A stretch of 32,653 nt of DNA from Gemmataceae bacterium (GCA_009692065.1 SHZY01000059.1:1-32653); one strand, 5' to 3'; shown: positions 1 to 8,184, counted from the first letter of the stretch. Notes: generated by a model from the letters alone, not told the origin. Program-made: numbers and translations.

Positions 1-114
1 AAAAACAGTTACCCAACGGGCATCAAGGTCACCGACGACGAACTGGCGTCGGTGAATCTTCGCCCAGCAAAGTTCCACGGCGAGTGGAACTATACCATCA
101 GGCCGTCCGGATGA
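1..114 (+). CDS. C-terminal end of an ISAzo13-type transposase (truncated by the window edge)
   Basis: Frame 1 is open from the first base to a TGA at 112-114, giving 37 residues. The peptide has the pattern YPTGIKVTDDELASVNL followed by FHGEWNYTIRP. This closely matches what I know of the extreme C-terminus of ISAzo13/Rhodopirellula-type DDE transposases, which end in a 'Y.xGIKV(T/S)D.E...NL...F..(E/Q)WNYTI.P' block. The catalytic part lies outside the window, so integrity cannot be judged. The roughly 120 bases after the stop should hold the right end of the element, but I could not identify a terminal repeat with only one end visible. Confidence 0.75.
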   Translation, partial: KNSYPTGIKVTDDELASVNLRPAKFHGEWNYTIRPSG

Positions 115-236
115 AGTTGTAACACTAATCGCCGGACAGCCCCTAAGGTACATGTTACTGGTCCAGCGCTAGGGGCGCAGTGCAGGCTCAACAAGAGCAG
201 GCGAATCAGCTTTATTACCATTGCAAAGGACGCGCT

Positions 237-752
237 CTATTCCAAAATCCTCCCCGTCAAGCCGAAGGTGACGGCCTGAAGTCCATCGCGTTCAACAAGA
301 AACCCCGCCTTGCGCGTGAAAATCCCCGGACGGCCAGAAAGCGTCATTGCCACCGCCACCGTACGCGATTGATGCGGCGGGACCAAGACTGGCAAATCGC
401 CCAGGACCGTACATGAGCAATCTGAGGTGCCGCCGATGACGCGGATCGGTTGGTCCGTCCAGTTGGCAACATCAACCGTGACCATGCGTGTTTCGCCGGA
501 GTTGCCCTCACCTACATCCGCCAGCCGAGGCTGCACCGAGATTGGTTCGTTGCGAAAATAGGCGATGCCCGCGGCGACCGAGCCGAAGCGAGCGTAAGCC
601 AACCCCAAAATGATGCTGGACATGATCAATATCGCGTCGAGGACACACGCGCCGGCCAGAACTGATGCTGTCAGAGTTTGGCGTGGTGTGGCCCACAATG
701 CCTTGAGATCGGGCCGGCCCACCCTCAACAACACGAGAACCACCACCTCCAC
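237..752 (-). pseudogene. C-terminal half of a split MauE/DUF1573-like membrane protein
   Basis: The 171-residue stretch has a hydrophobic N-terminal region with two probable membrane segments (about residues 1-10 and 30-55). An extracytoplasmic immunoglobulin-like domain follows, with the DUF1573-type signature GGTSDCSCTVLGDLP and a later VLVPPHQSRTVAV strand. DUF1573/ASH-like domains are extracytoplasmic beta-sandwich modules, common in planctomycetes. It begins only five codons after the TAG at 765-767 that ends the MauE-like reading frame, in the same frame. The hydrophobic start reads as the last helix of the MauE-like domain rather than a signal peptide, so I regard the two as one gene of about 278 codons broken by a nonsense codon. 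A GTG at 752 could in principle restart translation, but no good ribosome binding site precedes it. Function is unknown. Confidence 0.65.
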
Positions 753-764
753 ACCGACGGCAAT

Positions 765-1073
765 CTATGGGCTCGTCTGCACCCGGCCAAAACAGCCATA
801 CGAGGTTTGACCGATGAGACCCAGGTACAAACTAATACCGAAGAAGCCGGTAAAAGTCGCAAGTGCCGCGAGCCAGGACCCGATGGGGTTCATGCCGGAC
901 CAGAGCCAAAGGCCCAAGAAAACTTCAAAAAGGATGACCGCCATTTGCACTTCTGGGGTTGAGAACAGCCCCATTTGGCCAACGGGATCGACGCCGAGGC
1001 CCCACGTTTTGAGGGCCGCCGCTGCGAGGAGCAACGTGCCAGGAATTCGCATGATCCAGCCGGAAGCCCGCAT
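765..1073 (-). pseudogene. MauE/DoxX-like membrane protein, N-terminal half of the split gene
   Basis: This is a short polytopic membrane protein of the MauE-like part of the DoxX superfamily. The hydrophobic stretches read IPGTLLLAAAALKTWGLG, MAVILFEVFLGLWLWSG and SWLAALATFTGFFGISLYLG. The diagnostic end is GQTSYGCFGRVQTSP. In the family this motif is usually S-C-G-C-F-G followed by 'NPW' and a final helix, so the first Cys is replaced by Tyr here. The next codon, where a Trp (TGG) is typical, is TAG. The frame continues directly into the DUF1573-like half. I chose the ATG at 1073 because GGAG lies about seven bases upstream; a GTG at 1094 also exists. MauE-like proteins are thought to act in electron or disulfide supply across the membrane, but nothing here ties this copy to methylamine use. 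Confidence 0.65.
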
Positions 1074-1375
1074 GTGCCGTCTCCAGATTTGCACCTACGA
1101 CGATTTACGCAAGGACTTGAGTCTAGCAAGTGGTTTGTGGGCTCGTAAAGGTATTTCGCTTTTATTTCGCAAAGGATCCAGACGAATTCTTGCCAGACAT
1201 GAGTTTTAACACTCCCCCCCAAAAATGACTCGTCAGCATGTTGGTCAATGAAGTGAACATTGCCGATTGGCATAGCGAAATCCGCGCGACGGCTTGCAGC
1301 GGCAAGCGGGCGGCGCGAGTCGAGCGGGTGCGCGCCGTAGAATGAATCCAGATTCCTGGAACGAGGTTGCCGCGG
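1074..1375. other. Divergent intergenic region between the MauE-like gene and the YaiI-family gene
   Basis: About 300 bases separate two divergently read genes, so both promoters should lie here. I see a run of eight C at 1213-1220 and a GC-rich patch near 1280-1340, but no convincing gene, RNA or long inverted repeat. Confidence 0.4.
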
Positions 1376-1825
1376 ATGCTGCTCATTTACATTGACGCCG
1401 ACGCCTGCCCGGTCAAGGACGAAATCTACCGCGTCGCGCGCCGCTATGAGATGCGCGTGCTGGTGGTTGCCAAGACGTCGATGCGCATCCCGACAGATGC
1501 GCTGATCGAGTTGGTTGAACGCGCCGGCTTCGGCGAGGTCGATGACTGGATTGCCGAGCAGACGGGCAAGGGCGACATCGTCATCACCGCCGACATCCCG
1601 CTCGCGGCTCGCTGCCTGGCGAAGGAATCGCTCGTGCTTGATCCTCGCGGCGTCGCCTTCACCGAGAACGATATCGGTTCCATCCTGGCGATGCGCGATC
1701 TCATGTCCGATCTACGGCAAGACGGCACCGTCACCGGCGGCCCGGCCCCGATGACGCCCAAGGATCGCTCGCGATTCCTGTCAAAGCTCGACGAGGCGAT
1801 CAATGCCGTCCGCCGGGAGAATTGA
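1376..1825 (+). CDS. YaiI/YqxD family protein (DUF188/UPF0178)
   Basis: The 149-residue protein starts MLLIYIDADACPVKDEIY, the hallmark of the YaiI/YqxD family, a small PIN-like-fold family of unknown cellular role. Other expected motifs are present: VDDWIAEQTGKGDIVITADIPLAARCL in the middle and LDPRGVAFTENDIG after it, with a basic C-terminus. The length is normal for the family (about 145-155). I prefer the ATG at 1376 over the TTG at 1367 because ACGAGG lies nine bases upstream of 1376 and the family usually starts just before the I-D-A-D-A-C motif. The Asp residues of IDADAC and of ITADIP are the likely metal ligands by analogy with PIN folds; this is inference. The gene converges on a DUF1501 gene across a large hairpin. 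Confidence 0.92.
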   Translation: MLLIYIDADACPVKDEIYRVARRYEMRVLVVAKTSMRIPTDALIELVERAGFGEVDDWIAEQTGKGDIVITADIPLAARCLAKESLVLDPRGVAFTENDIGSILAMRDLMSDLRQDGTVTGGPAPMTPKDRSRFLSKLDEAINAVRREN

Positions 1826-1905
1826 ACCACGGGGGGCGTTGCTTCCTCGTTTAGCGCCCGCATGGTGCCACGCGGGCGCTAAACGAAGAGGCCCCCCCGT
1901 GGTTC
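1824..1905. terminator. Composite inverted repeat between convergent genes (probable bidirectional terminator)
   Basis: Outer arms 1824-1837 and 1891-1905 (GAACCACGGGGGGC and its complement with one extra C) enclose inner 15-bp perfect arms, TCGTTTAGCGCCCGC at 1847-1861 and its complement at 1872-1886. The structure fills the gap between the stop of the YaiI-family gene and that of the minus-strand DUF1501 gene. The inner arms recur at 15845-15908, so this is a dispersed repeat family. No T-tract is evident. Confidence 0.7.
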
Positions 1906-1910
1906 ATTTC

Positions 1911-3326
1911 TCAGCGGAGTAGCGGGGTGATGACCTGGCCGTCGCACAGCGTCACCGGCCGATCGAGGCGATCGCGGATTTCCATGCTCGGATCGACGCC
2001 GAGGCATTGATAGATGGTCGCGGCGAGGTCGGCGGGCTGCGTCGCGTTGGTGGCGGGTTCGGCGGCGTAGCGGTCGCTGGAGCCGTGGATGGCGCCGCCG
2101 CGCACTCCGCCGCCGGCGAGGACGCTGGTGAAGACCTGGCCCCAGTGATCGCGGCCATCGCGGCCGGCGCCGGCGCCACCGACGACCGATTGGCCAACTC
2201 GCGGCGTGCGCCCCATCTCGCCAGTCCAGACGACCAGCGTCTCATCCAGCATGCCGCGCTGGTCGAGATCATCCAGGAGCGCGGAGAAGGCGCGATCCGT
2301 GACGGGGCAGAGCCGTTCGCGCAGGTCGATGAAATTGCGATTGTGCGTGTCCCAGTAGACGCTGACGTTGGTGATGCCGTCGTTGGGCCAAAAGACGGTG
2401 ACAATGGGCACGCCCGCCTCGACGAGCCGGCGCGCCTGCAAGACGCTTTGGCCATGGATGTTCATGCCGTAGCGTTCGCGCAAGCTGGGTGATTCCTGGG
2501 ACAGATCGAAGGCGCGGGTGACTTCCGGCGCCGCCAGGAGCGAGAAGGCTCGCTCGTAATGCGTCTGCATGGCATGCAGTTGAGCCTGCGCTTCGAGCCG
2601 GCGCACCTGTTGATCGAGCGTCCGCAGCAATTGCTGGCGGCCGCCGGCGCGCAGCGGCGTCAACTCCGCCGACAGTGCAAAGTCGGCAACGCGATAGTCC
2701 GGCAATGAGGCGTCGGCATCAATGCGCATCGGGTTGTAGACCGGCCCGAGCCAGCCCGCCCCTTGCCCGTGGCTTTGCTCGACGAACCGCGGCGAGCCGT
2801 TCGGCACCACCGGCATCATCGACACAAACGGCGGCAGCGGGCCGTGGCCGCGACCCAGCTTCGACAGAATGGCGCCGTAACTGGGCCAATCGTCGCTCAT
2901 CGCGCCGACCGGCGGCGGCTTGCCCGTCAGCAAAAAGTGCGTTGCCTTCGTGTGATCGACGTTGTTGTGCGTCATCGACCGGATGAGCGAGAGCTGGTGA
3001 GCCCGCTGGGCCAACCGCGGCAGATGTTCGCAAATCTGCAGGCCGGGAACCGTCGTCGCGATCGGCCGGAACTCGCCGCGATAATCCGCTGGCGCGTCGG
3101 GCTTCATGTCCCAGGTGTCTTGCTGCGCCGGGCCGCCCCACATGAACAAGAGGATGCACGCCTTGGCGCGTTTGGGCCGCCCATTGTTCTGCGCCTGGAC
3201 CATCTGGGGCAAACCGAGGCCGAACAGGCTCAACGCCCCGGCACGCAGGAACTCGCGGCGATTCACCGCGGGATCAAAGAAGAAACTCGGACAGGCAGTG
3301 GTTTTCATCACTGTCAATTCTAACAT
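1911..3326 (-). CDS. DUF1501 family protein, Tat-exported
   Basis: This 471-residue DUF1501 protein has an N-terminal twin-arginine-type motif (NRREFLRAGALSLFGLGLP), suggesting folded export to the periplasm. DUF1501 belongs to the alkaline phosphatase/sulfatase-like fold. Its family blocks are all visible: MWGGPAQQDTWDMKPDAP, RGEFRPIATTVPGLQICEHLP, LVEAGVPIVTVFWP, GEMGRTPR and GRDHWGQVFTSVLAGGGVRGG. The Ser usual in the 'GGPS..D' block is Ala here, which may matter if that residue is the nucleophile. Start choice is uncertain: ATGs at 3326 and 3308 are both possible and neither has a strong Shine-Dalgarno. The gene stands alone on this strand, divergent from the CBM9-like gene only about 40 bases away, with no DUF1549/DUF1553 partner. 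Its substrate is unknown. Confidence 0.93.
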   Translation of the reverse strand: MLELTVMKTTACPSFFFDPAVNRREFLRAGALSLFGLGLPQMVQAQNNGRPKRAKACILLFMWGGPAQQDTWDMKPDAPADYRGEFRPIATTVPGLQICEHLPRLAQRAHQLSLIRSMTHNNVDHTKATHFLLTGKPPPVGAMSDDWPSYGAILSKLGRGHGPLPPFVSMMPVVPNGSPRFVEQSHGQGAGWLGPVYNPMRIDADASLPDYRVADFALSAELTPLRAGGRQQLLRTLDQQVRRLEAQAQLHAMQTHYERAFSLLAAPEVTRAFDLSQESPSLRERYGMNIHGQSVLQARRLVEAGVPIVTVFWPNDGITNVSVYWDTHNRNFIDLRERLCPVTDRAFSALLDDLDQRGMLDETLVVWTGEMGRTPRVGQSVVGGAGAGRDGRDHWGQVFTSVLAGGGVRGGAIHGSSDRYAAEPATNATQPADLAATIYQCLGVDPSMEIRDRLDRPVTLCDGQVITPLLR

Positions 3327-3363
3327 AGTCGCAACATCACGTCCCGATCAAATTGGATCTGCC

Positions 3364-4515
3364 ATGAACATACAAATGCAAGTCGGCTGGTTTCTTGGAG
3401 CGGCCGCCATGTGCGCCGGGCTGATTGCAGTTACACGAGCTACTGACTCCGAGAGAATTCGGCCGGACACATCCTGGCAAGCACCCTCACCCCCGGCCCC
3501 TCTCCCGGGGGGAGAGGGGAGAATTGTCTTCGCGGATTACCCGAAGATTCCGCCGCGCTGCTACGTCTGCTATCGAGCCGAGAAAGCACTGACAATCGAC
3601 GGCAAGCTCAACGAGGCCGCCTGGGACGCGGCACCCTGGAGCGACGACTTCGTTGACATCGAAGGCGATAAAAAACCTCGCCCACGCCAGCGTACACGGA
3701 TGAAGATGCTCTGGGACGATCAATACCTCTACATCGGCGCTCAGCTCGACGAAACACATGTGTGGGCAACGCTCACCAAGCACGACTCCGTGATCTTTCA
3801 CGACAACGACTTCGAAGTGTTCCTCGATCCTGACGGCGACAGCCATCTCTACGCGGAGCTCGAACTCAACGCGCTCAACACGACCTGGGACCTCCTCCTC
3901 CCCAAGCCCTACAAGGACGGCGGCAAGGCGATCGATGCGTGGGAGATCCCCGGGCTAAAGACGGCGGTCCACGTCGATGGCACCATCAACGATCCGCGCG
4001 ACCTCGATCGCGGCTGGAGCGTCGAGATCGCCTGGCCGTGGAAGTCGCTGAAGGAATTGAGCTACTGCCCCGTGCCGCCGCGCGACGGCGATCAGTGGCG
4101 CATCAACTTCTCCCGCGTCCAATGGCAACACGAAATCGTCGAGGGGCATTATCGCAAAGTGAAGGGAAAGGCCGAGGACAACTGGGTCTGGTCGCCGCAG
4201 GGCGTCATCGACATGCATCGCCCGGAACGCTGGGGCATCCTGCAGTTTAGCACCGCGAAACCGGGAACCGCCGAGCTGCGCCCCGACCCGGCTGCCGACG
4301 CGAGGTATCGATTGCACCGTGTTCTGTACGCGCAGCGTGACTACCGCAAGGCAATGGGTAAATGGGCGAACCGATTGACCGACCTTCGCTTAACGGGAGC
4401 GGAGTTCGAGGGCGTGCAGTTGGAGACGACGCGAACGGGGTTCGAGGCGAACGCACGCGACGGCAAGGAGCGCCGCTGGCATATTCGGTCCGACGCACGC
4501 GTTTGGGCGGAGTGA
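3364..4515 (+). CDS. Secreted carbohydrate-binding family 9-like (DOMON-type) protein
   Basis: The 383-residue protein has a hydrophobic N-terminus (residues 8-25, GWFLGAAAMCAGLIAVT) acting as a signal peptide or anchor. A CBM9-like beta-sandwich covers roughly residues 60-310. The typical entry is KALTIDGKLNEAAWDAAPW, followed by DDQYLYIGAQLDETHVWATL, NDFEVFLDPDGDSHLYAELELN, GWSVEIAWPWKSL and WRINFSRVQWQ. Proteins of this kind bind sugars or are accessory modules of polysaccharide-degrading systems. No catalytic module is visible. I chose the ATG at 3364, not the longer upstream frame, because it gives the signal peptide and follows the divergent DUF1501 start. Residues 41-53 (PSPPAPLPGGEGR) are encoded by a dispersed palindromic repeat inserted between the signal peptide and the folded domain. 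Confidence 0.85.
   Translation: MNIQMQVGWFLGAAAMCAGLIAVTRATDSERIRPDTSWQAPSPPAPLPGGEGRIVFADYPKIPPRCYVCYRAEKALTIDGKLNEAAWDAAPWSDDFVDIEGDKKPRPRQRTRMKMLWDDQYLYIGAQLDETHVWATLTKHDSVIFHDNDFEVFLDPDGDSHLYAELELNALNTTWDLLLPKPYKDGGKAIDAWEIPGLKTAVHVDGTINDPRDLDRGWSVEIAWPWKSLKELSYCPVPPRDGDQWRINFSRVQWQHEIVEGHYRKVKGKAEDNWVWSPQGVIDMHRPERWGILQFSTAKPGTAELRPDPAADARYRLHRVLYAQRDYRKAMGKWANRLTDLRLTGAEFEGVQLETTRTGFEANARDGKERRWHIRSDARVWAE
3484..3525. repeat. C/G-rich palindromic repeat, copy 1, inside a coding sequence
   Basis: The block begins CCCTCACCCCCGGCCCCTCT and continues through a G/A-rich complement to about 3525. Its core hairpin pairs CCCCTCTCCC with GGGGAGAGGGG. The same unit lies in opposite orientation at 12198-12243 inside a DUF1501 gene. 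At 42 bases it keeps the host reading frame open and adds Pro/Gly-rich residues. Confidence 0.85.
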
Positions 4516-4571
4516 TACAACGGCGGTGTCTTTGCCCGAAGCGCACGTGTTGAAGTTGCGCCTTGGTATTT

Positions 4572-4797
4572 AGCACCGAGGGTGCGGCAACAAACCAGCC
4601 CAGGGCAGAGCGAAGCGGCGTTAGCCGCGCAGCGCCGCCCTGGGTTAGAACGGCCAACTTCGCTAAGCCCTGAAATGGCGCTACAAGGCGTGTTCCGCCA
4701 GGTATCGCCCTTTCAGGGCTAATGCGGCACTTCACGACTCCCCCAGGGCGGCGCTACGCTTTGCCCTGGGCTGGTTTGTTGCCGCACCTTCGGTGCT
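4572..4797. repeat. Large nested inverted repeat (about 226 bp) between convergent genes
   Basis: Imperfect 49-base arms at 4572-4620 and 4749-4797 (only about four mismatches) share the stretch GTGCGGCAACAAACCAGCCC and CAGGGC. They enclose a second pair, AGCCCTGAAATGGCG at 4666-4680 and its near-perfect complement at 4706-4720. The whole lies between the ends of the CBM9-like gene and the esterase gene. No transposase or clear coding frame is inside. It behaves like a non-autonomous palindromic or MITE-like element, or a fusion of two repeat units. Confidence 0.8.
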
Positions 4798-4815
4798 CCG
4801 AAAATGCGCAACTTC

Positions 4816-4850
4816 AAAAAAAGCAAGCGAGGGATAGCTTCCCTCGCTTG
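4816..4850 (-). terminator. Rho-independent terminator for the transglutaminase/esterase gene
   Basis: Read on the minus strand, an 11-bp perfect stem (CAAGCGAGGGA at 4824-4834 with TCCCTCGCTTG at 4840-4850, five-base loop) is followed by a run of seven T (4822-4816). It lies 26 bases past the stop codon at 4876. Confidence 0.85.
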
Positions 4851-4875
4851 CGCTGCGGGCTAAAAATGCCGTTCC

Positions 4876-6948
4876 CTACCGGAACGTCACCCTGCACGAA
4901 TGCGCCAAGCGCGGATCGCCGCGCTCGTGCATCGATTCGCACAACGTTCGCAGCGACGGCCGCACCGCCACCTCGCGCATCTTGCCGTTGAGCGTGATCG
5001 TAAGCGGCCGATCGTACTGTATCAGGCGCGAATCCACTCCCAGGCTGAACTCCTCCACCTTGCGCGTCGTGATCGTGAGGGCGTTGTCGATCAGCTTCGC
5101 GTCGATGCCCTGCCCCGCGGCCGGCTTGGCCACCGACAGCCAGTAGAACGAATCGATGACGCTATCCGTGAGATCCCAGCTCAAGCTGCGCGGCATCGCT
5201 TCGCGGCGATACGGCAGCAGCTCCTTGATCTTGTCGCGATCCGGCAGCCCGGTGTGGCCGTGGTTGGCGATCCACTCCATCTTCACCGGGAACTCGCCGG
5301 GGTTCTCCTTCTGGAGTTTCTCGACGATGGCATTGAAATCCTTGCAGCCGTTCGCGCGGCCGTAGGCGTTATCTTTCTCGCCGATCATGAAGGTGAAGCG
5401 TGTATTGCGCAGCGTGCGGGCTGAGATGCTGTTAGGAGTCGGCGCGGCGGCGCTGGCATGGATGGCGGCGAAGCGGTCGGGAATCTTCGGGCCGATGTAG
5501 AAAGCTCCGTAGCCGCCGTGCGAGTAGCCCATGATGAAAACCTTGTCGGGATCTACGTCGCCGAACTGGGCGAATTGCCGGATGAGGTTGATCACCAGCG
5601 GCGGCACATACTGGTCATAGAAGCCGTTCCAGACATCGTTGGGCGCGCGCAGGGCCAGATAGAGATAGCCCGCCTCGCCGGGTTGATCGCGGTAGTAGAT
5701 CTGCATGTGCTTCCACTGGCTGTCGTTGAACGCCTTGGGAACGCCGCCGCCGCCGTGCATGGCGATGACGAGCGGCCAACCCCCCACGGGTTTCTTGCCA
5801 ACCTGACGCACGACATAGGGCGAAAGGTGTTTCTGATAGCGACCCTGATTCGCGTCGAAATCCTTCTTGCTTTCCGAATTCACGCCGGTCGTCCGGTAAG
5901 CCTTCCAGACGGACTCGCGCATGGCCTCCTCATGAGTGAGAAGGAGCTGATCGAGCTTGGCGTTGAACTTCCATTCTGCCCGTTTCTGAACATCGGCCTC
6001 GAAGAACGCCTTGGACTCTTTTTCAACCTGCTGCGCTTGTTCGGCCGAAAGCTCCGGCTTTGCCTTCGCGGTGTAGCGATCGGTGACATTCTCGGCAGAG
6101 ACCTCACGCGAGGCACGATCCCAGACGAGCGGGAAGTGAATCTTCGTTCGGCGAAAGCTGGCGGCGTAGATCGCGTGCTCGGACTCATCCTTCGTCGCCT
6201 TGGCCGCGTCGCCGGCAAACCAGCCTCGGTCCAGCCCGCTGGCGTCGTACTCGGCGGCGCCGGTGAAGTACCAGCGGCCATCCCAGACTTCGACCCACGT
6301 ATGGTTACCCCGATTGTTGTACCAGTTGGGCGTGCCCGCAAGACGAGCCGGTACGCACACGCTTCGGCAGGCATCACTCAACAGCACCGAAAGGCCCGAA
6401 CACGACGCCAGTCCCGTATCAATCGATTCCTTCGGACTCTGGTTGGCCTTCTTGCGCTGCGTCGAATATTTGACTTTGAGCTTCGTGAAGATTGAAGCGT
6501 TCAATTTCTGGGCCGCTTCGGTCGGCGTCTTACAATCCTTCACTAAGGGCAGGCATAGTTCGACCATCTCCTTGCGCCACGGCTCGCGCGTCTCGTCGAG
6601 ATTGGCGTAGGGCAGCACATCGTTGAGAAAAATCTCCTCAGGAATCTTGAGGCCCCACTTCACTTCGCCGCGAACCTTGAAAGCCAGCGCGACGTTCTCC
6701 AGCAAAAAGTCGCCACGCAAGGAACGCAGATCACGCTCCGGCATGTTGGCGATCAGGAATGCCATCCCCGTGCGCTGGCCGGCCGGCACGCCGTGCAGTG
6801 CCTTCTCCAGCTCGGCGCGGCCATTCCCGGCACGCTTCAATGCCTGCTCGACGTCAGCGGACCACCACGCCTTCTCGCCCTGAGACGCATCGGCACGAGA
6901 CAGCAAAGTGAGGAAAAAGAATCCAAGGGCAATCACACGCAGGACCAT
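4876..6948 (-). CDS. Exported transglutaminase-like / alpha-beta hydrolase (esterase) fusion protein
   Basis: The 690-residue protein starts with a clear signal peptide (MVLRVIALGFFFLTLLSRADA). Two enzyme-like domains follow. Residues about 100-260 are transglutaminase-like: Cys183 in LASCSGLSVLL, His216 in NHTWVEVW and Asp235 in AAEYDASG form the expected papain-like triad. Residues about 370-590 are a polyhydroxybutyrate-depolymerase/esterase-like alpha/beta hydrolase. It has an MHGGGG oxyanion-type loop near 398, nucleophile Ser476 in GYSHGGYG, a candidate acid Asp526 in IGEKDNAYG and a His in NHGHTGLP. A beta-rich tail follows. I chose the ATG at 6948 because a strong GGGAGG lies eight bases upstream and it gives the signal peptide; ATGs further upstream do not. 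Both triads look intact, so it may both cleave or crosslink peptides and hydrolyse esters outside the cytoplasm. The substrate is unknown. Confidence 0.88.
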   Translation of the reverse strand: MVLRVIALGFFFLTLLSRADASQGEKAWWSADVEQALKRAGNGRAELEKALHGVPAGQRTGMAFLIANMPERDLRSLRGDFLLENVALAFKVRGEVKWGLKIPEEIFLNDVLPYANLDETREPWRKEMVELCLPLVKDCKTPTEAAQKLNASIFTKLKVKYSTQRKKANQSPKESIDTGLASCSGLSVLLSDACRSVCVPARLAGTPNWYNNRGNHTWVEVWDGRWYFTGAAEYDASGLDRGWFAGDAAKATKDESEHAIYAASFRRTKIHFPLVWDRASREVSAENVTDRYTAKAKPELSAEQAQQVEKESKAFFEADVQKRAEWKFNAKLDQLLLTHEEAMRESVWKAYRTTGVNSESKKDFDANQGRYQKHLSPYVVRQVGKKPVGGWPLVIAMHGGGGVPKAFNDSQWKHMQIYYRDQPGEAGYLYLALRAPNDVWNGFYDQYVPPLVINLIRQFAQFGDVDPDKVFIMGYSHGGYGAFYIGPKIPDRFAAIHASAAAPTPNSISARTLRNTRFTFMIGEKDNAYGRANGCKDFNAIVEKLQKENPGEFPVKMEWIANHGHTGLPDRDKIKELLPYRREAMPRSLSWDLTDSVIDSFYWLSVAKPAAGQGIDAKLIDNALTITTRKVEEFSLGVDSRLIQYDRPLTITLNGKMREVAVRPSLRTLCESMHERGDPRLAHSCRVTFR

Positions 6949-7087
6949 GCGAGCTACCTCCCAACTGATGAATGGTAATGCGGATAAGAACTTCATTCTA
7001 CATCCCGAGCGAAGGATAGACAAAGCAGAATCCGCCGCCTAAAGCATAGACATCGGCAACATCTCGTGGGCCTGCTTCGGTGAGAAC

Positions 7088-7981
7088 ATGATCAAGCGAC
7101 TGGCTTTGGTTACCGCTGTCCTCCTGCTCCTCGGGATCGGCATCGCGTTCGCTGTGCCGGCCACGCGCTATCCACTCTTGGCCTTTCTGCAAAACGAACG
7201 CTTGCACCGCGGTCGGCCGCTGCGCTACTGGATTGGTACCCTGAAAGACAACGATCCGGAGGTGCGCCGGCGTGCCGCTCTGAACCTCGGCGACCTCGCC
7301 GTTTGCAAGCAGCCGGGCCAGATCGATGCCGAGTGTAGTCAGGTAATCGCCGCGCTGATCGAGACTCTGGGTGATGCCGATGGATTCGTGCGCAAGTGTG
7401 CCGCGACGTCCTTTCTCATGGTTCCGAAAGAAACCCCCGTGCCGCAGGACAGCGCGACCATCGCGCGGTTGACCACTGCGCTCGGCGATGGGGAGGTGGC
7501 TGTAAGGCAGGCGGGCGTGCGCGGGCTCTGGCAGGCTGGCGCCGTGGCCAAGGAAGGAAGCGGCGTTGGGCGTTTGACCGCGGCGCTCGCCGACAAGGAC
7601 GACTTCGTACGCGCTTACGCCTCGCGCGCCCTGGCCCGCATCGGCCCCGACGCCAAGGATGCCGTCCCGACATTGCTTGAGCGCTTGCGCCAGGATGAGG
7701 AGCGCGACGATCGCAAGCTCGCCGCCAAGGCGATGGGCTTGATCGGCGCAAAAGCCATTGGCCCCTTGCTCCCCGACACCGTGGCAGCGCTCATCGACGC
7801 CCTCAAGAACGACGCCCGCGGTTTGCGCGAATACTCGGCTCGATCCCTCGGCCAGCTGGGAGCCAAGGACGCGATCCCCGCATTGAAGAAGATCATGAAG
7901 GACCGCGACGAGCACGTTGCCGCGGCCGCGGCGGAAGCATTGAAACTTCTCGAATCCGGGGACTCGCAACAAGAACCATGA
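7088..7981 (+). CDS. Membrane-anchored HEAT-repeat protein
   Basis: The 297-residue protein has an N-terminal hydrophobic anchor (residues 5-24, LALVTAVLLLLGIGIAFAVP). About five HEAT-like helical repeats follow, each with the 'D.(D)..VR..AA..L..(L/I)G' pattern: DNDPEVRRRAALNLGDL, DADGFVRKCAATSFL, DGEVAVRQAGVRGLW, DKDDFVRAYASRALARIG and DRDEHVAAAAAEALKLL. HEAT repeats make protein-binding solenoids; lyase-like versions exist, but no extra catalytic domain is visible. It is transcribed divergently from the esterase gene, with about 140 bases between the starts. It may lead a short plus-strand run with the DUF1559 gene, although a repeat separates the two. Partner and role are unknown. Confidence 0.85.
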   Translation: MIKRLALVTAVLLLLGIGIAFAVPATRYPLLAFLQNERLHRGRPLRYWIGTLKDNDPEVRRRAALNLGDLAVCKQPGQIDAECSQVIAALIETLGDADGFVRKCAATSFLMVPKETPVPQDSATIARLTTALGDGEVAVRQAGVRGLWQAGAVAKEGSGVGRLTAALADKDDFVRAYASRALARIGPDAKDAVPTLLERLRQDEERDDRKLAAKAMGLIGAKAIGPLLPDTVAALIDALKNDARGLREYSARSLGQLGAKDAIPALKKIMKDRDEHVAAAAAEALKLLESGDSQQEP

Positions 7982-7994
7982 TGGGCTCACCAGT

Positions 7995-8053
7995 AGGTCA
8001 GCCTTTCTAGGCTGACAGCGCTCGCACGAAGGCCAGGCTGAAAAGCCTGACCT
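7995..8053. repeat. Double-hairpin repeat after the HEAT-repeat gene
   Basis: A hairpin GTCAGCCT-TTCT-AGGCTGAC (7997-8016) is followed by a related second one (about 8032-8052), and the outer AGGTCAG at 7995-8001 pairs with CTGACCT at 8047-8053. The structure lies 14 bases past the HEAT-protein stop, so it may act as a transcription terminator. It has the sequence style of dispersed planctomycete repeats. Confidence 0.65.
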
Positions 8054-8184
8054 CCACCGACCTGGACCACGATCAGATTGCTTTGACAAATGCGGGGCTG
8101 CAAATTACGATGGGTGGTGGGAATCGCTGTGCGGTTCGCCCACACCCCGACCTGAGCTCGAGGTGCATAAAAGGGCGAGCTTTT

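Noticed and set aside
115..236. Terminal inverted repeat of the transposase element
   Set aside because: Only one end of the element is in the window, so no pair of ends can be compared.
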